A stretch of DNA of 64,000 bases from Phytophthora sp. 'mugwort' (lineage: Eukaryota; Oomycota; Peronosporomycetes; Peronosporales; Peronosporaceae): contig JAUCEF010000007.1 of NCBI GenBank assembly GCA_033558025.1, positions 7,440,001 through 7,504,000 of the forward strand. Direction: 5' to 3'. A program made the translations under genes and the position numbers. This document shows positions 57,159 through 64,000 of the stretch, piece after piece. The notes beneath the pieces were generated by a model. That model ran no database searches, was not told where the DNA came from, and worked only from the letters and a program-made list of their open reading frames with translations. Numbering within the stretch: the first letter of the stretch is position 1; each line of letters starts with the position of its first letter.

Positions 57159-57428
57159 ATCTCATTATGTGTGCATGCTCAACACATTCTAGGTCGTAGT
57201 CACTGCGTTAAAGACTTCCTGTACAGAATCCAGTGAGCCTGTTTATTCATCAATTAAGGTTATTAATATAAGCATTCTGTGATCTTCTCCACTTATTTGT
57301 GGTTGTTACTAGTGCATCCGTTCGTGATGTTCGAATAGATAAAATTCCAAACATGCAAGCGTAACACGTAGGCGAATGCTAGCCAAATTGTTATGTTGAT
57401 CCTTGACGCAAAGAGACAGCCACACTGC

Positions 57429-58590
57429 TTAGGTATTAAACATCAGCTGTGGCGGATCGCCGTCGTCGAAGACCATCGAGCCATCGTCAAGGATGGCGCA
57501 TCGGCTTCCCATATTTTGCTGCATCTTGAACTCAAAGTACATTTGTGCCGTCTTCAGCAGCGCACGTAACGCTATCTCGTCCTTCTTCTTGTCATCGGTG
57601 GGCTTATGAGCTCGCCTCGCTCACGATGCGCCATCGCGGATGCGGCTCACGCTGTCAAGCCGCTGCTAATTGCTTGGAGGGAGTGTTGCACGGTTCGCTG
57701 AGCATGACGTGCCTTATGGGGGTACCCCCGCCGTAATCCGCATCGTCCGATGTCACCACGGTTTACACCTCGTCAGTCGAAAGCGGCGGTGGCATCCTCA
57801 TGCCTGATTCGGTCCAAATGCGTCTCGCCGCTATCAGCTTCGAAGCCAGTAGCTCGCAAGTCACCTGTTAAAAAAGCAGAAATATGTTAGTATCAATGCA
57901 TGATGGTCTGTTGAAAAAGCTGCTACGATTCACCTGTGATCATGCTGCATAACACCTCGTGCTCAAATCCACTGTCTCGAAGCTGGATAATGTTACTGCG
58001 TTGCTTCGGCTTCGCTTCGATGAAAGCGTCCCAAACAGCGTCCGGAAACATGAGCTTTCCCGTGCGGAAGAAGACACCTACACCACTGAGTCTTTGTGCA
58101 AGTCGTAAAAGCGCATAATACGGTCGAACTTAGACTTACATTGCTCTGCCAGAAGCATTAAAGGTTATTACAACGAGCGAGCGCGAACTCAGTTATAATA
58201 AACAAGCAACTTCACCTTTTTCGAGCGTCCGATTGTTCTTTGTGTTCAGCCCTGTAGTCAGGTCGCTCCATGGCTTTGACTTCAGTCCTTTGTCCGTTGT
58301 GAACGAGGGATCGTCACGGGCCTTTGTATACAGGTCCAGCAGGTCGAACGCCTCGTACACAACTCACGACGCTCGCTGCTGATCGGTTGTCACCGCGGGC
58401 TGCTTCCTCGAATCTTTGACTTTCCTCGAGACGACCTTCGTTGCTTTCTTCTTCGCAACAGCAGCTTGCTTCGTCGTGGTAGTGTGCTGTCTCAGGCTGA
58501 GCTTCTTTTAGATGCAGGAAAAAAAGAAGACTGGCACCATCTGGCAGCGGCGGGGACGTTGTGATGTCAACTATGCCAAAGGGAAGCAAA
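57429..58590 (-). pseudogene. Harbinger Myb/SANT-like accessory protein, probably broken
   Basis: Minus-strand pieces: an acidic Ser-rich segment with SYHDEASCCCEEESNE-type sequence, then KPWSDLTTGLNTKNNRTLEK resembling part of the SANT domain of Harbinger accessory proteins. The C-terminal piece is KKKDEIALRALLKTAQMYFE followed by FKMQQNMGSR, with a stop at 57429. These proteins carry the transposase into the nucleus and bind the element ends. Several exons or frameshifts separate the pieces and I could not join them securely; no clear start codon is visible. Confidence 0.5.
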
Positions 58591-58633
58591 TCGTTATAAG
58601 ATCCCTACGAATTAGAACATCCCGCTTCATTCT

Positions 58634-58663
58634 CTGGAAATCGGGTTGCCCCCCGATTTCCAG
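58634..58663. repeat. Hairpin in the Harbinger subterminal region
   Basis: CTGGAAATCGGG and CCCGATTTCCAG form a perfect 12-bp stem around a 6-nt loop, about 130 bp inside the right end of the Harbinger element. It may be a transposase or accessory-protein site. Confidence 0.75.
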
Positions 58664-58799
58664 GGTGAAGCAGATAGTGGCGTTCTAGCGCGAAAGCGTC
58701 ATCTCGCGGATTTCGTGTCCGTCACCTTCATTTTCCCTCGAAACGCCATTTTCTCCTAAATAACATCATTCGTATCTACCCATCGCGAACACGACCTTA

Positions 58800-59562
58800 T
58801 TCTCTAAAATGAAGGGTCATCTCTTTTTCTTAGCCTAGCCCCGATTATACGATTTCGCAGTATAATTTTTCTTTTACCCCTTCATCATTTCTATGGCGGA
58901 AACAACACCGGTTATACGGTAGCGGTAATACTTATATGTACCCTACAGTTCAATATACAATGTAATACATGCATGCCCTATTTTGAAAGTTGTACTACGT
59001 CGTATTTGCACGTCACTTTATCGTACTGAGTGCATAACAGAAGCATACATACTACCTGCACGTAGTACAGTTCCCCTTGCCAAATAGTAGCTATGTAAGC
59101 TAATAATTTATCAAACCTAACACGTTGAGTCATCTGCCGACTTCGCTCCCTACGGCTGTGTATACACAGTCCCGCTCTGATAACTAGTAAGTTGTTGTAT
59201 ATGATACGAATCGCTTCCACCGAAGGCATTGAATTGGCGAGGGGGATCTGTATTAGCACTCACTATTACACGTACTACTACAGATAAAAATAGACCCTGA
59301 AATGAAATGTAACAAAAACTACTGAACGCAAATTCTTCGTACGAACATCAAAAGCTACATGTACTTTTATCGAAAAACAATAGTGACTGCCTTATCCTTT
59401 CTCGCTCATCAAAGTACGCTTACACATACCGTACCAAATAAAGTACACACTCACTGCGTTCACCGAGAACCCGTAGTCGCGCATGTTGGGAGCCCCTTTT
59501 AGGGATGTGGCTAACTTTGTGCAGATTGGGCCATATCTATCGAGTCCCAATTAGAACCGCGC
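58800..59562. other. AT-rich intergenic stretch
   Basis: No coding sequence recognised. The last part should contain the 3' end of the secreted-protein gene. Confidence 0.45.
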
Positions 59563-60234
59563 TTAGGCACGGAGACGCCGACGGCAGCTAGAAGGACCCG
59601 AAGGAGTCGAAGGCGTGTCCGATCCGGCCGGCGCTGATATGGGGCTGGTCCACGTGTTTGTGTCCGTAGACGATCCCGTAGACGAAGTGGACGGAGTGTT
59701 CCAGCTGTTTGAACCACCGGTCAAAGTTTCGGTCGATCCTTCCGTCGACGTCTCGGTCTCAGTTGAACCACCCGTTAACGTCTCGCTTGAGCCGCCAGTC
59801 GAAGTTTCGGGCGACCCGCCAGTCTCGGACGAACCACCCGTTAACGTCTCGCTCGAGCCAGCCTCAGGAGATCCGCCAGTCTCGGACGAACCACCCGGCA
59901 ACGTCTCACTCGAGCCACCAGTCGAAGTCTCAGGAGATCCGCCAGTCTCGGACGAACCACCCGGCGACATTTTGCTGGAACCACCCGTGGAAGTCGAGGG
60001 AAGGCCCCAGCCGTTGCCGGATGACGGGGTAGTGCTCGTCTCGGAGCCAGACGAAGTAGCCTGGTCACTAGTTCCCGTGCCGGTGGTTCCAGTTGAAGAG
60101 CCGAGAATGTCAGTGTTAGCGGCGTAAGTGGCAGTCGGCGGTTGCGTCAGGTCGTTTTGCATATTGCCCATCGTGTCGGCCGAAGCGGTTGCCAGAGCAG
60201 CGGCGATAAGAGCAACAGCAAAAAGAACCTTCAT
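59563..60234 (-). CDS. Secreted Ser/Thr/Gly-rich repeat protein
   Basis: 223 residues. Residues 1-18 (MKVLFAVALIAAALATASA) form a clear signal peptide, so the ATG at 60234 is chosen over upstream sequence in the same frame. The mature protein is Ser/Thr/Gly/Glu-rich with imperfect repeats of GGSSETGGSPETSTGGSSET between about 90 and 180; Pro and Ser rise towards the end, which finishes CRRRLRA. There is no RXLR-EER or LXLFLAK motif, and no GPI-type hydrophobic tail. The composition suggests heavy O-glycosylation and an extracellular or cell-wall, mucin-like role (inference). The unit repeats in DNA as well, so length is likely to vary between strains. Confidence 0.75.
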   Translation of the reverse strand: MKVLFAVALIAAALATASADTMGNMQNDLTQPPTATYAANTDILGSSTGTTGTGTSDQATSSGSETSTTPSSGNGWGLPSTSTGGSSKMSPGGSSETGGSPETSTGGSSETLPGGSSETGGSPEAGSSETLTGGSSETGGSPETSTGGSSETLTGGSTETETSTEGSTETLTGGSNSWNTPSTSSTGSSTDTNTWTSPISAPAGSDTPSTPSGPSSCRRRLRA

Positions 60235-61838
60235 GTCTGTTTTGCAAATATATCTGAGTGTGAGTCCCGGAAGGCAAATTGTAGAATGGCAATGTAAATG
60301 CAGCACTCCAACTACACCTGCACGAGCGCATGACTGCTCATCTTGCCAAGATCTCGCTGAGCGAGTCGCTCGTCCTCTAGTGTCCCTACTGCGGTTCCCA
60401 AGCGTCAGCTGGGATTTGTTTGCGTAATAATGTCCATTGTACTTATGGTGGAGGCCGGAAAGTTACCTAACCGTTGCTCGAATTTATGGCGGCGAAAGCA
60501 CTTTTCCAGGCTAATTCGTATAGTGAATAGAGCGCTGTTCAAACAAAGTTTTGTTTTCGTTTATAGAGTGTGTGCGGGGGGAAAGCTATGTCACAAGCGC
60601 GCGAACTTCGTGTGGAATTTAATACCGTATATCTAGTTGTTTTGTGTCGTTTTCCTCACCGCGGTTTGTGGCTGCTAGTTGGACGATTTGTCTTGTGGTC
60701 GGCATCAACTTTCTTCTCGATGCACGCACGCTACAACTGTACGAAAATCGTTTCACTGGCACGCAAAATCCTGCTTGTTAGGCGAAGTTCATGCACCAGT
60801 GGGCCCAATCGGATAAATGCTGCGTGTCTTCGCCAGTAAGCGCCACAAATTCATTTTCAATCGGACACGCTAATCCGTCGGAAGATGCCGAGGTGAGCTT
60901 TGCTGCGATGTGTTAAGCATTTTTTTTGTGTACTGTACGCCAGCCACACGCCGTCGTGCGACACCAATTAGTGTAACTTGTATGCACAGTTTGATCGCCA
61001 CACTTTTTCATTGCAGACTCGTGCCGTCAAACCATATATTTACGGTGCCTGTTGCCTAAGGCAAGAGAGCAACTTGCCTTCGTCTGGTGCACCCCAGTCA
61101 CTGTCATAGTGCATCATTTTCACCGCTGACCGAAATACTGTAACATAGCCGAGAAAATCAGAGCTCTTGCCCAAGAGCGGGCGAGTCAAGCGTAACCATT
61201 TAGATGCAAAGAACTGTTTGTCATTGGCTACGGATAGCCTCGCTCAACTCCACAATTTCCTTCTCGAAAGATCACGAAAGAGCTAAAGTAGGATGTGTAA
61301 GACGTTGCAGCCTCGCTGCTTGGGTCACGTAAGGTGACGGGACGGAAGCGATTTCAGCGAAGGAGGAAGGCATGGGAGATGTCAGTCCGTGACTTTGACA
61401 CAGACACATCCACCCTCCCTGGAGGCGTCGCTACTCTGTACGTCCAAGTACTATTTAAAACGTTGTATCAAGGTTAGGAGCAGCCCTGTTGCATGTGGTA
61501 GAAAGTAAGATGAGCTGAAAGAACCACGGGAAAATACTGCAATTAAACAGTTTCCGTCTTTGCCAGTCCTGCATTGATGTCTGCCGCGAGCTACCTAGCT
61601 TAACCTCAAGCTTAATGAATAATAACGCTGCCAACGGTGGACGACCAGCAGCAATAGAGTATATTTATCCCGGAAATGGCACAAGTAGCAGTAACGCAAA
61701 AAGACATGTATTATACGGTGATTTGGATTTGGTATGATATAAAGTTTGAGGTTGCCCCAACTGTGAAGCAACATTCGAACAACATCAAGTGGTGGCGGTT
61801 TAACATTTTTGTGTGGTCATCGAAGAGCTCACGTCGCC
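60235..61838. other. Gene-free stretch
   Basis: Contains the promoters of the divergent secreted-protein and methionine synthase reductase genes. No other coding sequence or repeat is recognised. Confidence 0.5.
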
Positions 61839-64000
61839 ATGTCCCCCCGCGCCGTGTCCGTCTTCTACGGCTCGCAGACCGGCTGCGCCGAGTCAATCGC
61901 CCAGGTACTACCCCATATTCCGCCCACAGGATCGTTAGCTGCAACGCAATCGACAGTAGCTAACCCAATGTTCTAATTGTGGCTTGATACATTCCGAAGC
62001 GCATTTATGACGAGGCGTTGGAGAAACAGTTGGACGCGGAGCTGCACCCGCTGAACATGTTCCAGAAGGTGCGCTTGTGGTTTTATAATAGTAAAAGTAA
62101 TGGTGCAGGCTCTGATGGTTGGATGTCCGATGACAGAGCAAAGTTGAGACGCGCGATGGACATTTCGTGGTCATCGTGTGCTCCACGACTGGCAACGGCG
62201 ACCCGCCCGACAACTGTGGCAAGTTCTGGCGCTACGTGAAGCGCCGCACGCAGCCGGCGGACATGCTAGCCAAGCTGAGGTACACGGTGCTGGGGCTAGG
62301 CGACACCAACTACGATAAGTTCTGGTGAGATTGGATGAGGTCTGCAGATGAGGTTGAGTGGTGGTTGACAACTTGGTGTCGTTTGTTTTTGGGATGATGT
62401 AGTTTTATGGGCAAGAGTATCGAGAAGCGCTTGAGAGAACTGGGAGCCCAGAGCTTCTACGAGTCTGGTATGTACTATTGCTGTTCAGGCTCCGTTCTCG
62501 TTGGCGACGGATGCTAACGATACTGCCATTTTTGAATGATTAGGCGTCGCTGATGAAGCGATGGGACTTGAGGACAGTGTGGAACCATGGCTGAATGGCT
62601 TGTGGGAGGCGTTTGACACAGCTACTGGTACTGTGTGTGGTGACAATGATGTTGCTACCTCGGATTCGAATGGGGAGGAGGTCAATGTGGATCGTGGTAA
62701 TGCTACCGAGTCATTGCCAGAACAGATACAGTTGTCAGCTCCAGCTGCTTTAAACACGCCATACCTTTTGGAGGGACTCATCTCGTACGAGAAGATGTTC
62801 GGTCCCTTGGACACTCTGACGGAGGTGCCTGAAGACCTCCCTCGCCTGCAGTCTTCGCTTCTGTGTGTGCGTTTCCTGAGTGATGAGGAATGTCAGGAGG
62901 CAAGCTCTGTATCGATTTCTGATGAAACTGACAAGGAAATCAGCTCAACGAACCTGTTCATGGCTTCAGTTATTGGAGCTGAGTACCTGACCGCTCCACA
63001 CGCCGAGAATAAGGTTCTTCGCCTTGATATCGACATCAGTGGCTCTGGGATTCAGTACATTCCTGGTGACTCGATCGGCATCAAATGCCCCAATCGAACG
63101 GAAGATGTGGACGCACTTCTGGCATGTCTGGGAGTCAGCGGGGACAAGGTTTTCTCTGCGGAGCCAGTCGCCGCATCAAATGGACGTGCGGCCAAGCGGA
63201 AGAATACATCGATTCACTTTCCGTCACCGTGCAGTGTCCGTAGCGTCTTAATGTACCATGTTGACATCCTCAGCTCACCAAAGAAAGCAGCCGTACGTGC
63301 TCTGGCCACGTATTGCTCGGACGAGGAGGAGCGTGCTCGCATGTTGCTGCTCAGCAGCAAGGCCGGCGCAGGAAAGTACAAGGTAAGAACGCTTAATCGG
63401 AAAACGAATAGTTTGTTTTGTGTCTGACAATTGCTTGCATGTTGCGATGTTCAGATGTTCATCACGGAGCAGTATCTTAACATTGTGGAGCTCATTCATC
63501 TATTTCCGTCCTGCAAACCCCCGCTCGACCACTTGCTGACACTACTGCCGCAGCTGATGCCACGGTATTACTCGATTGCGACGTCACCACTGGTCGATCC
63601 CACTCGACTGTCCGTGGCGTTTACAGTCGTAGAGCATGTCGTAGGCAAGCACGGCCTTCGCCGCCGCGGACTCTGCACGAATTGGCTTGACAAGATTTGC
63701 CAGTCGTTGATCGCTGATGAAGCTGCCCCCGCAAGCGTGAAGATTCCAATTTTCTTGAGAGGCACGCAGGATTTTCATCTTCCAGAAAACCCTCAATCGC
63801 CGTTGGTGCTTATTGGTCCGGGTACTGGTGTCGCCCCATTCATGGGATTCCTGCAGCACCGTCACCATGAGAGCAAGGGTGCGTCTTCACCGCGAGGTAA
63901 CGCTTACCTGTTCTTTGGATGCCGTCGCCGGAGCGAGGACTGGCTATTCAAGGAACAAATGCACGAATTCATCTCGAATGGCACTCTGACGCAGCTTTTC
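61839..64000 (+). CDS. MTRR: Methionine synthase reductase, 5' part (runs off the window)
   Basis: Six exons in the window: 61839-61904, 62000-62068, 62137-62324, 62403-62467, 62544-63382 and 63455 to the edge. The flavodoxin-like FMN domain is N-terminal: VFYGSQTGCAESIAQ, IVCSTTGNGDPPD, LGLGDTNYDKFC. The segment KSIEKRLRELGAQSFYESGV with VEPWLNGLWEAF fits methionine synthase reductase better than other diflavin reductases. A long exon 5 holds the hinge and the start of the FAD domain (IQYIPGDSIGIKCP), followed by RYYSIATSPL (FAD) and LIGPGTGVAPFMGFLQHR (NADPH). About 487 residues are visible; the C-terminal NADPH end is beyond 64000. The enzyme passes electrons from NADPH through FAD and FMN to reactivate cobalamin-dependent methionine synthase. 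A cobalamin-dependent pathway is thus implied. The acceptor of exon 2 is a non-standard CGAAG. Confidence 0.88.

Larger units (their letters stand above)
55738..58796. mobile_element. PIF/Harbinger DNA transposon, both ends intact
   Basis: Identical 16-bp terminal inverted repeats, GGTCGTGTTCGCGATG, at 55738-55753 and 58781-58796 (reverse). The flanking TTA at 55735-55737 and 58797-58799 is the 3-bp target duplication expected of PIF/Harbinger. Inside are the two genes of such elements in convergent orientation: a DDE transposase (plus) and a Myb/SANT-like accessory protein (minus). The length is 3059 bp. Confidence 0.88.

Noticed and set aside
59615..60127. 170-codon Val/Pro/Ser-rich open frame on the plus strand
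   Set aside because: A shadow of the Ser/Thr/Gly repeat array on the other strand; no start context or domain.
59563..60234. RXLR effector
   Set aside because: The only Arg-rich piece, CRRRLRA, is at the C-terminus; there is no RXLR after the signal peptide and no EER.
61839..64000. NADPH-cytochrome P450 reductase or NDOR1
   Set aside because: No N-terminal membrane anchor, and the segment after the FMN domain and the long acidic hinge match methionine synthase reductase better.

Overview
The window reads as nuclear DNA of an oomycete, most likely a Phytophthora or close relative (inference). The evidence is: genes packed with 15 to 500 bp between them; short GT-AG introns of about 57 to 105 bp; core-promoter elements resembling the oomycete Inr/FPR pair; and typical oomycete families such as START-FYVE-GAF proteins, CCT-motif proteins and NEK-like kinases. 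About 12 host genes are recognisable. Most multi-exon models below were rebuilt by hand from splice signals and reading-frame continuity.

Region by region. 0.6-25.2 kb is a gene-dense block: a WW-domain cyclin, a NEK-like kinase, a 1515-residue LRR protein, a CCCH-finger/DEDDh exonuclease fusion, a CCT-motif protein, a START-FYVE-GAF protein, two tandem short-chain dehydrogenases (SDRs) that differ by one intron, and a gene related to type II dehydroquinase with a C-terminal zinc knuckle. 25.2-43.9 kb is a transposon graveyard: MULE, FAR1-type MULE, a LINE 3' half, pogo and hAT relics, a frameshifted 2-oxoglutarate oxygenase-like pseudogene, and a broken paralogue of the dehydroquinase-like gene. 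43.9-46.0 kb is an island with a second CCT gene and a clear LTO1/ORAOV1 orthologue. 46.0-58.8 kb is again transposons: a hAT fragment, a FAR1/MULE relic, two rearranged Ty3/gypsy pieces, a pogo/Tigger element with terminal inverted repeats and an internal tRNA-like gene, a second pogo fragment, and a whole-length but mutated PIF/Harbinger element with 16-bp terminal repeats and a TTA target duplication. 59.5-60.2 kb encodes a secreted Ser/Thr/Gly-rich repeat protein. 61.8 kb to the end is the 5' part of a methionine synthase reductase gene.

The genes do not form one pathway. The layout is an alternation of gene-dense and repeat-rich, gene-sparse blocks, the pattern described for Phytophthora genomes. 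The most unusual items are the dehydroquinase-like family (one intact, one broken copy with the same early intron sites), an exact 18-nt promoter motif shared by an SDR gene and the dehydroquinase-like gene, the intron difference between the SDR twins, and the intact-ended Harbinger and pogo elements. No clearly new defence or mobile system was found.
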